Below, piece after piece: positions 6,810 to 13,567 of a stretch of DNA of 14,115 nucleotides. Source of the stretch: Flavobacteriales bacterium (GTDB lineage: Bacteria; Bacteroidota; Bacteroidia; Flavobacteriales; Flavobacteriaceae). The translations under genes and the position numbers were made by a program. How positions within the stretch are numbered: position 1 is the first letter of the stretch; each line of letters opens with the position of its first letter. The stretch spans positions 1-14,115 of the forward strand of contig NSHO01000032.1 in NCBI GenBank assembly GCA_002737105.1. Reading direction: 5' to 3'. The notes below the pieces were generated by a model, which ran no database searches, was not told the origin of the DNA, and worked only from the letters and a program-made list of their open reading frames with translations.

Positions 6810-7808
6810 ATGTTCCCATTACAAAGAGGACGTCGTTTAAGAGTAAACGAATCCATAAGAAGTTTAGTTCGCGAAACCACATTAAGTCCAAGTGATTTTA
6901 TGTTTCCGATGTTTATTGCAGAAGGAGAAAATGTGCAAGTCGAAATTCTATCGATGCCAGGAATTTTCCGTCGTTCGATTGATTTAACGGTGAAAGAAAT
7001 TAAAGAAGTATTCGATTTAGGGATTCGTGCCGTGAATATCTATGTGAAAGTTAGCGAAGATTTAAAAGACAATACAGGAAAAGAAGCTTGGAACCCAAAC
7101 GGATTGATGCAACAAGCTATTCATGCTATCAAAACAGCTTGTCCTGAAATGATTGTGATGCCCGATGTGGCGTTGGATCCGTATTCCATTTACGGTCATG
7201 ACGGAATAATTGAAAATGGCGATGTGGCAAATGATGCTACTAATGAAGCTTTAGTAAAAATGGCCGTTTCGCATGCGCAAGCGGGAGCCGATTTTGTAGC
7301 GCCAAGCGATATGATGGACGGACGCGTTTTGCGTTTGCGTCAAGGATTGGATGCTGCAGGATTTCAAAATGTGGGCATTATGAGCTATTCGGCTAAATAT
7401 GCTTCGGCATTTTACGGCCCTTTTCGCGATGCTTTGGGAAGTGCGCCAAAAGACGCTGATATTGAAGTTCCAAAAGACAAAAAAACCTATCAAATGGATT
7501 ATGCCAATCGCATCGAAGCCATCAAAGAAGCGCTTTGGGATGTAGAAGAAGGCGCCGATATGGTCATGGTAAAACCCGGAATCGCCTATTTAGATATCGT
7601 TCGCGAAGTCAAAAATGCCGTGAATGTTCCTGTAACGGTTTTTCATGTATCAGGTGAATATGCCATGATTAAAGCAGCTTCAGAAAGAGGTTGGCTAGAC
7701 CATGACAAAATTATGATGGAACAATTGATGTGTATCAAGCGTGCTGGCGCTAGTTTAATTTCGACTTATTTTGCTAAAGAAGCTGCCATTTTATTAAATA
7801 AACGATAA
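6810..7808 (+). CDS. hemB: Porphobilinogen synthase (delta-aminolevulinic acid dehydratase)
   Basis: Condenses two 5-aminolevulinate molecules to porphobilinogen, the substrate of HemC. The 332-residue protein has the N-terminal arm RGRRLRVNESIR, MSYSAKYASAFYGPFR with Lys196, and MVMVKPG with the Schiff-base Lys255. The metal region reads DVALDPYS..GHDG, with Ala121, Asp123 and Asp131 where zinc enzymes have three cysteines. From family knowledge this places it among the forms lacking the catalytic zinc site, which usually depend on magnesium. It starts three bases after a heptamer array and is the penultimate gene of the operon, separated from its early-pathway partners by the four-helix-bundle gene. 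No separate promoter was seen just upstream. Confidence 0.97.
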   Translation: MFPLQRGRRLRVNESIRSLVRETTLSPSDFMFPMFIAEGENVQVEILSMPGIFRRSIDLTVKEIKEVFDLGIRAVNIYVKVSEDLKDNTGKEAWNPNGLMQQAIHAIKTACPEMIVMPDVALDPYSIYGHDGIIENGDVANDATNEALVKMAVSHAQAGADFVAPSDMMDGRVLRLRQGLDAAGFQNVGIMSYSAKYASAFYGPFRDALGSAPKDADIEVPKDKKTYQMDYANRIEAIKEALWDVEEGADMVMVKPGIAYLDIVREVKNAVNVPVTVFHVSGEYAMIKAASERGWLDHDKIMMEQLMCIKRAGASLISTYFAKEAAILLNKR

Positions 7809-7815
7809 ATTAATT

Positions 7816-8220
7816 ATGAAAGTGTATTTGAAATTTCTGTTTATGGTATCAATAGTTTTCAGTTTGATTAGTTGTGGTAAAAAAACAGAAACTGAGACAA
7901 AGGTAAATCCTTTTGTATCAACCGAAACAGAAACTTCTGTGCTTACACCTGAAGCATTTGGAAAAGAACTTTTTGAAGGAAAAGGCATGTGCGCCACTTG
8001 TCATAAAGCAGATGTTGCAACTTCAGGGCCAAGTATAAAAGATATTTCTAAAATGTATACAGATAAAAAAGCAAGTATTTCTTTGTTCTTACAAGGTGAA
8101 ACGGATCCTATTGTTGACCCATCACAATATGAAATTATGAAAGCCAATTTAGAAATTACAAAAACCATGACGGACGAAGAATTACAAGCTTTAGAAATGT
8201 ATATGTTAAGTGTAAAATAA
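7816..8220 (+). CDS. Small lipoprotein cytochrome c
   Basis: A 134-residue monoheme cytochrome c. The N-terminus is a lipoprotein signal (hydrophobic 5-19, lipobox LISC with Cys20), so the mature protein would be anchored at a membrane facing the periplasm. A Thr/Glu-rich linker (about 22-45) leads into the heme domain. CATCH at 59-63 is the covalent heme site, and Met108 in QYEIMKAN is the likely second axial ligand; TDEELQALEMYM forms the last helix, as in class I cytochromes. It lies 7 bp after hemB and just before a strong terminator, so it is the last gene of the heme operon. Its electron partner cannot be told from sequence. A heme-requiring protein made with the heme pathway makes sense, but the link is inferred from position only. 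Confidence 0.9.
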   Translation: MKVYLKFLFMVSIVFSLISCGKKTETETKVNPFVSTETETSVLTPEAFGKELFEGKGMCATCHKADVATSGPSIKDISKMYTDKKASISLFLQGETDPIVDPSQYEIMKANLEITKTMTDEELQALEMYMLSVK

Positions 8221-8253
8221 AAAAAGCTCAAAACAATGTTTTGAGCTTTTTTT
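8221..8253. terminator. Strong bidirectional intrinsic terminator
   Basis: AAAAAGCTCAAAAC (8221-8234) pairs perfectly with bases 8238-8251 across a 3-nt loop, AAT, and runs into a T tract. It begins at the base after the cytochrome stop and ends the heme operon. The A-rich left side gives a T tract on the minus strand, so it can also end tRNA-Leu transcription. Confidence 0.9.
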
Positions 8254-8254
8254 G

Positions 8255-8336
8255 TACGGGTAAAAGGACTCGAACCTTCACACCTTGCGGCACCAGATCC
8301 TAAGTCTGGCGTGTCTACCAATTTCACCATACCCGC
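8255..8336 (-). tRNA. tRNA-Leu, anticodon UAG
   Basis: The minus strand from 8336 reads GCGGGTA for the 5' acceptor arm, closing with TACCCGT (G-U at the first pair) and discriminator A at 8255. The D arm has the usual AAATTGGTAGAC. The anticodon stem CCAGA/TCTGG frames the loop CTTAGGA, giving TAG. A long variable arm (GCCGCAAGGTGT region), typical of leucine tRNAs, precedes the T arm with GGTTCGAGTCC. CCA is not encoded: the bases after the discriminator are CAA. The length is 82 nt. It reads CUN leucine codons, chiefly CUA. Confidence 0.95.
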
Positions 8337-8349
8337 GATAATTGGAGTG

Positions 8350-8380
8350 CAAATATATAATTAAGTTTTCTTTTCGCAAA
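8350..8380 (-). promoter_or_regulatory. Predicted promoter of tRNA-Leu
   Basis: On the minus strand, TATATTTG (plus-strand 8350-8357) matches the TAnnTTTG box and TTTG (8377-8380) lies 19 bp upstream. The start would be near 8344, giving a leader of about 8 nt. The tRNA therefore need not depend on read-through from the dipeptidase gene. Confidence 0.65.
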
Positions 8381-8394
8381 TTAATTGCTTCTTT

Positions 8395-9786
8395 TTATTT
8401 CGTGTACATTTCTGTAAAGTATTTGTAAAACAACGGAATGGTTTCAATGCCTTTCATGTAGTTGAAAATTCCATAATGTTCATTTGGCGAGTGTATGGCG
8501 TCACTATCCAAGCCAAATCCCATTAAAATAGTTTTGCTTTTCAATTCTTTTTCAAACAAAGCAACAATTGGAATACTGCCACCTGAACGAACCGGAATTG
8601 CCGAAACACCAAACGATTCTGTATAGGCTTTATTAGCAGCTTGATAACCAATACTGTCAGTTGGTGTTACATAACCTTGTCCACCATGATGAGGTGTTAC
8701 CTTAACAGTTACTGCACTTGGCGCAATACTTTCAAAGTGTTTTTTAAATAATTCTGTTATGTTTTCCCAATCTTGATTTGGAACCAATCGCATCGAAATT
8801 TTCGCAAATGCTTTACTTGCAATTACGGTTTTTGCCCCTTCACCAGTGTAGCCACCCCAAATTCCATTTACATCTAAAGTAGGGCGAATAGAATTTCTCT
8901 CATTTGTAGTGTAACCTGCTTCTCCGAAGGTATCTGCAATGTTTAAAGCTTTTTTATATTCGTCTTCAGAATACGGTCTTTTTGCCATTTCGGCTCTTTC
9001 TTCTAAAGATAATTCTTCCACACCTTCGTAAAAACCCGGAATTGTAATATGATTGTTTTCATCGTGTAACGAAGCAATCATTTTGGTTAATATATTAATA
9101 GGATTGGCAACGGCACCACCATATAAACCAGAATGTAAATCTCTATTTGGGCCAGTTACCTCTACTTCTACATAACTTAAGCCACGTAAACCTGTTGTAA
9201 TGGAAGGTTGCGTATTAGAAATCATTCCCGTATCTGAAATTAAAATTACATCACAAGATAATTTTTCCTGGTAGCGTTCCACGAACCAACTTAAGCTTTT
9301 AGAACCAACTTCTTCTTCTCCTTCAATCATAAATTTTACGTTACAAGGTAAATTATTATTGGCAATCATGTATTCAAAAGCTTTTACATGCATGTACATT
9401 TGACCTTTGTCATCACAAGCGCCACGAGCGAAAATTGCACCTTCTGGATGAATTTCTGTAACTTTAATCACAGGTTCAAACGGGGGAGACGTCCATAATT
9501 CTATTGGATCTGCGGGCTGTACATCATAATGGCCGTATACCAAAATAGTTGGCAAATTTGGATCAATTATTTTATGTCCGTAAACGATTGGATAGCCGGG
9601 TGTTTCGCACATTTCTACTACATCACAACCAGCTTTTTCCAAGCTAGATTTTACAGCTTCTGCGGTATTAATTACATCTTGAGCATACGCACTATCTGCG
9701 CTAACAGATGGCATTTTTAGTAATTCAATTAATTCTTTAATAAAACGTTCTTTGTTTTCCTGAACGTATTGTTTTATGTTTTCCAT
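8395..9786 (-). CDS. M20-family metallodipeptidase (carnosinase/Dug1-like)
   Basis: A zinc peptidase of family M20 that hydrolyses dipeptides or similar small amides, probably in the cytoplasm since no signal peptide is seen. The 463 residues contain the co-catalytic metal site: His86 and Asp88 in VYGHYDVQPAD, Asp125 in RGACDDKG, Glu158-Glu159 in IEGEEEVGS (base and ligand), Asp185 in ISDTGM and His432 in AIHSPNEH. The lid/dimerisation domain between about 200 and 320 includes RDLHSG with His218, the residue that reaches into the partner active site in carnosinase-like enzymes. Length and motif spacing fit the CN2/Dug1 group better than ArgE or DapE. The exact substrate cannot be told. It stands alone, with its own promoter and tRNA-Leu downstream. 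Confidence 0.92.
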   Translation of the reverse strand: MENIKQYVQENKERFIKELIELLKMPSVSADSAYAQDVINTAEAVKSSLEKAGCDVVEMCETPGYPIVYGHKIIDPNLPTILVYGHYDVQPADPIELWTSPPFEPVIKVTEIHPEGAIFARGACDDKGQMYMHVKAFEYMIANNNLPCNVKFMIEGEEEVGSKSLSWFVERYQEKLSCDVILISDTGMISNTQPSITTGLRGLSYVEVEVTGPNRDLHSGLYGGAVANPINILTKMIASLHDENNHITIPGFYEGVEELSLEERAEMAKRPYSEDEYKKALNIADTFGEAGYTTNERNSIRPTLDVNGIWGGYTGEGAKTVIASKAFAKISMRLVPNQDWENITELFKKHFESIAPSAVTVKVTPHHGGQGYVTPTDSIGYQAANKAYTESFGVSAIPVRSGGSIPIVALFEKELKSKTILMGFGLDSDAIHSPNEHYGIFNYMKGIETIPLFYKYFTEMYTK

Positions 9787-9805
9787 GATTATTTTTTATA
9801 AAGTC

Positions 9806-9841
9806 CAAATATACGAATTCAATATCAATGTTAAAAATCAA
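9806..9841 (-). promoter_or_regulatory. Predicted promoter of the M20 dipeptidase
   Basis: TATATTTG on the minus strand (plus-strand 9806-9813) is a good -7 box. The nearest usable TTG (9839-9841) is 25 bp upstream, slightly long for the usual 17-23. Predicted leader is about 15 nt. Confidence 0.4.
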
Positions 9842-9877
9842 CGTCAAAAAACATACTAAAACGCTGATTTAAAAATA

Positions 9878-9912
9878 ATTGAACATTGAACATTGAACAT
9901 TGAAAATTATTA
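9878..9912 (+). repeat. ATTGAAC-type heptamer array upstream of rpsP
   Basis: Three exact ATTGAAC units (9878-9898), then ATTGAAA and a decayed ATTATTA. The array ends at the -7 box of the rpsP promoter, and one of its TTG triplets falls at the right distance to act as the -33 element. Same period as the arrays in the heme operon. Confidence 0.8.
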
Positions 9913-9921
9913 TTATCTTTG
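9893..9921 (+). promoter_or_regulatory. Predicted promoter of rpsP-rimM
   Basis: TATCTTTG (9914-9921) is a classic flavobacterial -7 box. TTG at 9893-9895, inside the third ATTGAAC unit, is 18 bp upstream. Transcription would begin around 9927, leaving a leader of about 43 nt with a small hairpin. Confidence 0.65.
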
Positions 9922-9936
9922 CACCCTTAATTAACC

Positions 9937-9951
9937 GAGGTCGAGTACCTC
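9937..9951 (+). promoter_or_regulatory. Small hairpin in rpsP leader
   Basis: GAGGT (9937-9941) and ACCTC (9947-9951) form a 5-bp stem with the loop CGAGT, 19 bases before the rpsP ATG. Ribosomal-protein leaders often bind their own product, so this could be a control site, but the hairpin is short and the idea is inference. Confidence 0.3.
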
Positions 9952-9970
9952 AAATTTAATCCAAAAGATT

Positions 9971-10786
9971 ATGCCAGTAAAAATTAGATTACAAAGACAT
10001 GGTAAAAAAGGAAAACCTTTTTTCTGGATCGTAGCGGCAGATGCCCGCGCAAAAAGAGATGGTAAATACCTAGAAAAAATAGGTACATACAATCCAAACA
10101 CTAATCCTGCAACTATTGATTTAAATATTGATAGTGCTGTTCAATGGTTACACAATGGTGCACAACCAACTGACACGGCTAAAGCAATTTTATCTTATAA
10201 AGGCGCTTTATTGAAATATCATTTAGATGGAGGTGTAAGAAAAGGTGCTTTAACACAAGAACAAGCAGATGCTAAATTAGCAACATGGTTAGATGCTAAA
10301 TCTGGAAAAGTTGATGCTAAAAAAGATGGTTTAAGCAAAGCGCAAGCGGATGCTAAAACTAAAGCTTTTAAAGCAGAACAAGTAGCAAACGAAAAACGTA
10401 TAGCTGCTATTGCTGATGCTTTAAAAGCAGAAGAAGTAGTTGAAGCTGTTGCTGAAGTAACTGAAGAAGTTGCTGTAGAAGTTGCTGTAGAAGAAGAAGT
10501 TGCTGTAGAAGAAGTTGTTGAAGTTGAAGCTGTTGCTGAAGTTACTGAAGAAGTTGCTGTAGAAGAAGTTGTTGAAGTTGAAGCTGCTGCTGAAGTAACA
10601 GAAGAAGTTGCTGTAGAAGAAGTTGTTGAAGTTGAAGCTGCTGCTGAAGTAACAGAAGAAGTTGCTGTAGAAGAAGTTGTTGAAGTTACTGAAGAAGTTG
10701 CTACAGAAGAAGAAGTTGAAGCTATTACAGAAGAAACTACAGAAGCTCCTGCTGCTGAAGGAAACAACGAAGAAAAAGAAGCTTAA
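9971..10786 (+). CDS. rpsP: Ribosomal protein S16 with long acidic repeat tail
   Basis: Structural protein of the 30S subunit. Residues 1 to about 80 are the S16 core (MPVKIRLQRHGKKGKPFFWI, then AKRDGKYLEKIGTYNP and a C-terminal PTDTAKAIL stretch). Residues about 81-150 form an Ala/Lys-rich helical extension (GGVRKGALTQEQADAK), as I recall for flavobacterial S16 proteins. From about 145 on the chain is almost only Glu, Val, Ala and Thr and includes an 18-residue repeat, EVTEEVAVEEVVEVEAAA, at 190-207, 208-225 and partly 226-237. At 271 residues it is over three times the E. coli length (82). The tail is highly acidic, odd for an rRNA-binding protein. rimM follows 12 bp later. Confidence 0.95.
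   Translation: MPVKIRLQRHGKKGKPFFWIVAADARAKRDGKYLEKIGTYNPNTNPATIDLNIDSAVQWLHNGAQPTDTAKAILSYKGALLKYHLDGGVRKGALTQEQADAKLATWLDAKSGKVDAKKDGLSKAQADAKTKAFKAEQVANEKRIAAIADALKAEEVVEAVAEVTEEVAVEVAVEEEVAVEEVVEVEAVAEVTEEVAVEEVVEVEAAAEVTEEVAVEEVVEVEAAAEVTEEVAVEEVVEVTEEVATEEEVEAITEETTEAPAAEGNNEEKEA
10538..10681 (+). repeat. 54-bp tandem repeat inside rpsP
   Basis: Copies at 10538-10591 and 10592-10645 differ at two bases (GTTACT against GTAACA); a third copy at 10646-10681 is cut to 36 bp and is identical to the second copy over that length. Further degenerate pieces lie on both sides (about 10451-10537 and 10682-10707). The near-identity suggests recent duplication by slippage or unequal recombination, always in frame. 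Confidence 0.9.
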
Positions 10787-10798
10787 TATACTGCGATA

Positions 10799-11326
10799 AT
10801 GCGTAAAGATGAATGTTTCTATTTAGGCAAAATCGCTAAAAAATTTAGTTTCAAAGGGGAATTACTTATCTTTTTAGATACAGATGAACCTGAACTTTAT
10901 CAAAATTTGGAATCAGTTTTTATTGAATACAATAAAAATCTGGTTCCATTTTTTATTGTAAAATCTTCCATTCATAGAGATAAATTTTTACGAGTTAAAT
11001 TTGAAGATGTTGATACGGAATTAGAAGCCGAAAACATGAAAAATTTAGAAGTGTATTTACCTCTAACTATGTTACCAAAACTTGAAGGCACCAAATTTTA
11101 TTTTCACGAAATTATAGGTTTTAAAGTTACAGACCAACGCTTAGGCGATATTGGAACTGTTCACGCCATTTTGGATAATGCCGCACAACCTATTTTTGAA
11201 ATTTTCAAAGGACAAAAACAAGTTTTAGTTCCTATGATTGACTCTTTTATTATAGAAGTCAATAGAAAAGAGAAAGAACTGGTTTTAGATACACCAATTG
11301 GTTTAGTGGATTTGTATTTGGAGTAG
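10799..11326 (+). CDS. rimM: 16S rRNA processing factor RimM
   Basis: Assembly factor for the 30S head domain that binds S19 and helps 16S rRNA maturation. The 175 residues show the two family domains: an N-terminal beta barrel with FYLGKIAKKFSFKGELLI (7-24), and a C-terminal PRC barrel from about residue 96 (KFYFHEIIGFKV, then GDIGTVHAILDNAAQPIFEI and VPMIDSFIIEV). Length is typical. It starts 12 bp after rpsP and the two are plainly one operon, as in many bacteria. trmD, which often follows rimM elsewhere, is absent; a different tRNA methyltransferase takes that place. Confidence 0.95.
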   Translation: MRKDECFYLGKIAKKFSFKGELLIFLDTDEPELYQNLESVFIEYNKNLVPFFIVKSSIHRDKFLRVKFEDVDTELEAENMKNLEVYLPLTMLPKLEGTKFYFHEIIGFKVTDQRLGDIGTVHAILDNAAQPIFEIFKGQKQVLVPMIDSFIIEVNRKEKELVLDTPIGLVDLYLE

Positions 11327-11330
11327 TCAA

Positions 11331-11372
11331 TTTCAACATTCAACATTCATTACTCAACATTCATAATTTAAT
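11331..11372 (+). repeat. ATTCAAC-type heptamer array, rimM/methyltransferase junction
   Basis: Six units in phase: TTTCAAC, ATTCAAC, ATTCATT, ACTCAAC, ATTCATA and ATTTAAT, from 5 bases after the rimM stop to 2 bases before the next ATG. Degenerate, but the 7-bp period is unbroken. Like the heme-operon arrays it makes up the initiation region of the downstream gene. Confidence 0.75.
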
Positions 11373-11374
11373 TT

Positions 11375-12091
11375 ATGATTTTCAAATTCAAACAATTTTC
11401 CATTCAACAAGAAAAATCTGCCATGAAAGTGGGAACAGATGGTGTTTTGTTGGGTGCTTGGACACCGCTAATTAACAATCCATATAACATACTTGATATT
11501 GGAGCTGGAACAGGAATAATTTCACTTATGTTAGCCCAAAGAAGTCATGCAGAACAGATTGATGCTATTGAAATTGAAGAAAATGCTTATGAAGAATGTG
11601 AAGATAATTTTGAAAATTCGCCTTGGGCAGACCGATTATATTGCTATCACACCGGTTTAGATGAATTTGTAGCTGAATTAGAAGAAATTGAAGAAGAATA
11701 CGACATCATTGTTTCCAATCCGCCCTTTTATTCTGAAGATTATAAGACAGATAACGCATCACGAGATTTAGCTCGTTTTACAGATGCATTACCTTTTGAT
11801 GAATTGATAGAAGCAGCCTATTTGTTATTGTCAGAAAACGGAATCTTTTCTGTAATTATTCCCTATTCCGCAGAAGAAGATTTTATTGGTTTAGCAAAAC
11901 AATCTTTATTATTTCCGTTAAAAATTACTCGAGTAAAAGGCACGCAAACTTCTGAAATTAAAAGAAGTTTATTGGCATTTACTCGAATAGAACAAACGCC
12001 AAGTATTGATGAATTAATTATTGAAACTTCTCGTCATCAATACACTCTAGAATACATTGAACTAACAAATGAATTTTATTTGAAAATGTAA
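11375..12091 (+). CDS. trmN6: tRNA1(Val) adenine-37 N6-methyltransferase (TrmN6/YfiC-like)
   Basis: A 238-residue Rossmann-fold, S-adenosylmethionine-dependent methyltransferase. The N-terminal FKQFSIQQEKSAMKVGTDGVLLGAW (5-29) is the family hallmark; ILDIGAGTGIISLML (39-53) is the cofactor-binding motif I; EIEE (66-69) contains the acidic residue for the ribose; SNPPFY (114-119) is the NPPY-type active site for exocyclic amino groups of adenine. By family this enzyme methylates A37 of tRNA-Val. It follows rimM by 48 bp, most of it heptamer repeat, and probably shares the rpsP transcript. The tRNA position is inferred from the family, and other N6-adenine RNA targets are possible. Confidence 0.85.
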   Translation: MIFKFKQFSIQQEKSAMKVGTDGVLLGAWTPLINNPYNILDIGAGTGIISLMLAQRSHAEQIDAIEIEENAYEECEDNFENSPWADRLYCYHTGLDEFVAELEEIEEEYDIIVSNPPFYSEDYKTDNASRDLARFTDALPFDELIEAAYLLLSENGIFSVIIPYSAEEDFIGLAKQSLLFPLKITRVKGTQTSEIKRSLLAFTRIEQTPSIDELIIETSRHQYTLEYIELTNEFYLKM

Positions 12092-12283
12092 TTTTTAACT
12101 TTTGTTTTCTAATAAATCTAACAATTCAATTTACTTTTGTTAAAAAATAATTACTTTTGTCATTCAAATCGATTTATAAAAAATTTATATATGAAATCGC
12201 CATAAACAAAATCGTTTGCTTGCAAACACCAATGAAAATAAAGCGATACCATATGACCTTTAAAAAACAATAAATATTTACAT
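12092..12283. promoter_or_regulatory. Upstream region of glutaryl-CoA dehydrogenase gene
   Basis: A 192-bp gap with no gene. TACTTTTG occurs at 12132-12139 and 12152-12159, both matching the TAnnTTTG box, and a near copy TAACTTTTG lies at 12096-12104; none has a well-spaced TTG. Downstream, CGATTT (12170-12175) and AAATCG (12194-12199) can pair, as can GTTTGC (12214-12219) and GCAAAC (12222-12227). A 13-codon reading frame at 12232-12273 (MKIKRYHMTFKKQ) ends 10 bases before the gene and may be chance. I see no terminator for the preceding operon. Confidence 0.4.
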
Positions 12284-13462
12284 ATGAAACCAGATTTATT
12301 TCAATCACCAGATTATTATTTGTTAGATGATTTATTATCAGAAGAGCACAAATTAGTTCGTGATGCGGCAAGAGCATGGGTAAAAAAAGAGGTTTCTCCA
12401 ATTATTGAAGACTATGCACAGCGGGCTGAATTTCCAAAACAAATTGTAAAAGGTTTGGGAGAAATTGGCGGTTTCGGACCCTACATTCCAGTGGAATATG
12501 GTGGTGCGGGATTAGATCAAATTTCTTACGGATTAATAATGCAAGAAATTGAAAGAGGCGATTCTGGTGTGCGATCTACTTCCTCTGTACAATCTTCATT
12601 GGTAATGTTCCCAATTTGGAAATACGGAAATGAAGCACAACGCATGAAATATTTACCAAAATTAGCTACTGGAGAAATGATTGGTTGTTTCGGTTTAACA
12701 GAACCAAATTATGGTTCAGATCCAGGAAGTATGATTACTAACTATAAAGATATGGGTGATCATTATCTTTTAAATGGTGCTAAGATGTGGATTTCAAATT
12801 CGCCTTTTGCAGATATTGCTATTGTTTGGGCAAAAAATGAAGAAGGAAGAATTCATGGTTTAATTGTAGAAAGAGGCATGGAAGGTTTCTCTACTCCAGA
12901 AACACATAATAAATGGTCGTTACGTGCTTCTGCTACGGGTGAACTTATTTTTGATAACGTAAAAGTGCCAAAAGAAAATTTATTACCAAATAAATCTGGA
13001 CTTGGAGCGCCGCTAGGATGTTTAGATTCAGCACGTTATGGAATTGCTTGGGGCGCAATTGGTGCCGCTATGGATTGCTACGATACGGCTTTGCGTTATT
13101 CTAAAGAAAGAATTCAGTTTGACAAACCAATTGGCGCGACACAATTACAACAAAAGAAATTAGCAGAAATGATTACCGAAATCACAAAAGCGCAATTATT
13201 AACTTGGAGATTGGGTGTATTAAAAAATGAAGGAAGAGCTACAACAGCTCAAATTTCTATGGCCAAAAGAAATAATGTAGACATGGCTTTAACAATTGCG
13301 CGAGATGCTCGTCAAATTTTAGGCGGAATGGGAATTACGGGCGAATATTCTATCATGCGTCATATGATGAATTTAGAATCTGTTGTTACTTATGAAGGTA
13401 CGCACGACATTCATTTATTGATAACAGGAATGGACATTACCGGTCTTTCTGCATTCAAATAA
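12284..13462 (+). CDS. gcdH: Acyl-CoA dehydrogenase, glutaryl-CoA dehydrogenase type
   Basis: FAD enzyme of the acyl-CoA dehydrogenase family. The 392 residues follow the glutaryl-CoA dehydrogenase pattern almost throughout: RAEFPKQIVKGLGEIGGFGP near the N-terminus, CFGLTEPNYGSDPGSM and GAKMWISNSPFADIAIVWA in the middle beta domain, KWSLRASATGEL, SARYGIAWGAIGAAMDCYD, and the C-terminal RHMMNLESVVTYEGTHDIH, where Glu371 is the catalytic base. The human enzyme has the same TYEGTHDIH motif. It would oxidise and decarboxylate glutaryl-CoA to crotonyl-CoA in lysine or tryptophan breakdown, passing electrons to electron-transfer flavoprotein. Related acyl-CoA substrates cannot be excluded. It stands alone with its own upstream region and a terminator behind it. 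Confidence 0.9.
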   Translation: MKPDLFQSPDYYLLDDLLSEEHKLVRDAARAWVKKEVSPIIEDYAQRAEFPKQIVKGLGEIGGFGPYIPVEYGGAGLDQISYGLIMQEIERGDSGVRSTSSVQSSLVMFPIWKYGNEAQRMKYLPKLATGEMIGCFGLTEPNYGSDPGSMITNYKDMGDHYLLNGAKMWISNSPFADIAIVWAKNEEGRIHGLIVERGMEGFSTPETHNKWSLRASATGELIFDNVKVPKENLLPNKSGLGAPLGCLDSARYGIAWGAIGAAMDCYDTALRYSKERIQFDKPIGATQLQQKKLAEMITEITKAQLLTWRLGVLKNEGRATTAQISMAKRNNVDMALTIARDARQILGGMGITGEYSIMRHMMNLESVVTYEGTHDIHLLITGMDITGLSAFK

Positions 13463-13499
13463 TTTATTAATTAGATTAAACAATAAATAAAATTGATAC

Positions 13500-13536
13500 A
13501 AAATGCTTTTCTATATGGAGAAGCATTTTTACTTTT
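13500..13536 (+). terminator. Intrinsic terminator after glutaryl-CoA dehydrogenase gene
   Basis: AAAATGCTT (13500-13508) pairs with AAGCATTTT (13521-13529); wobble pairs extend the stem to an ATAT loop, and T-rich sequence follows. The T tract overlaps the TACTTTTG box of the next gene. Confidence 0.8.
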
Positions 13537-13537
13537 G
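13530..13537 (+). promoter_or_regulatory. Possible -7 box for the DUF3050 gene
   Basis: TACTTTTG fits TAnnTTTG and lies 30 bp before the ATG. No TTG lies 17-23 bp upstream, where the terminator stem sits, so the promoter is only tentative. Confidence 0.35.
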
Positions 13538-13567
13538 TACCAATATTAGAAATATAAAAACAATGCG

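Noticed and set aside
8001..8330. Minus-strand open frame running through tRNA-Leu into the cytochrome gene
   Set aside because: It starts inside the tRNA and crosses the terminator; a shadow frame.
8337..8394. Terminator for the M20 dipeptidase in the GCAA...TTGC inverted repeat
   Set aside because: Only a 4-bp stem, and on the minus strand it is not followed by a T tract.
10219..10767. Long Ser/Thr-rich open frame antisense to rpsP (182 codons)
   Set aside because: It mirrors the Glu/Val/Ala codons of the repeated S16 tail, whose GNN codons leave no stops on the other strand. Low-complexity composition and no family match.
12232..12273. 13-codon leader peptide MKIKRYHMTFKKQ before the glutaryl-CoA dehydrogenase gene
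   Set aside because: Too short to separate from chance in AT-rich DNA, and no run of a regulatory amino acid or attenuator-type terminator follows it.
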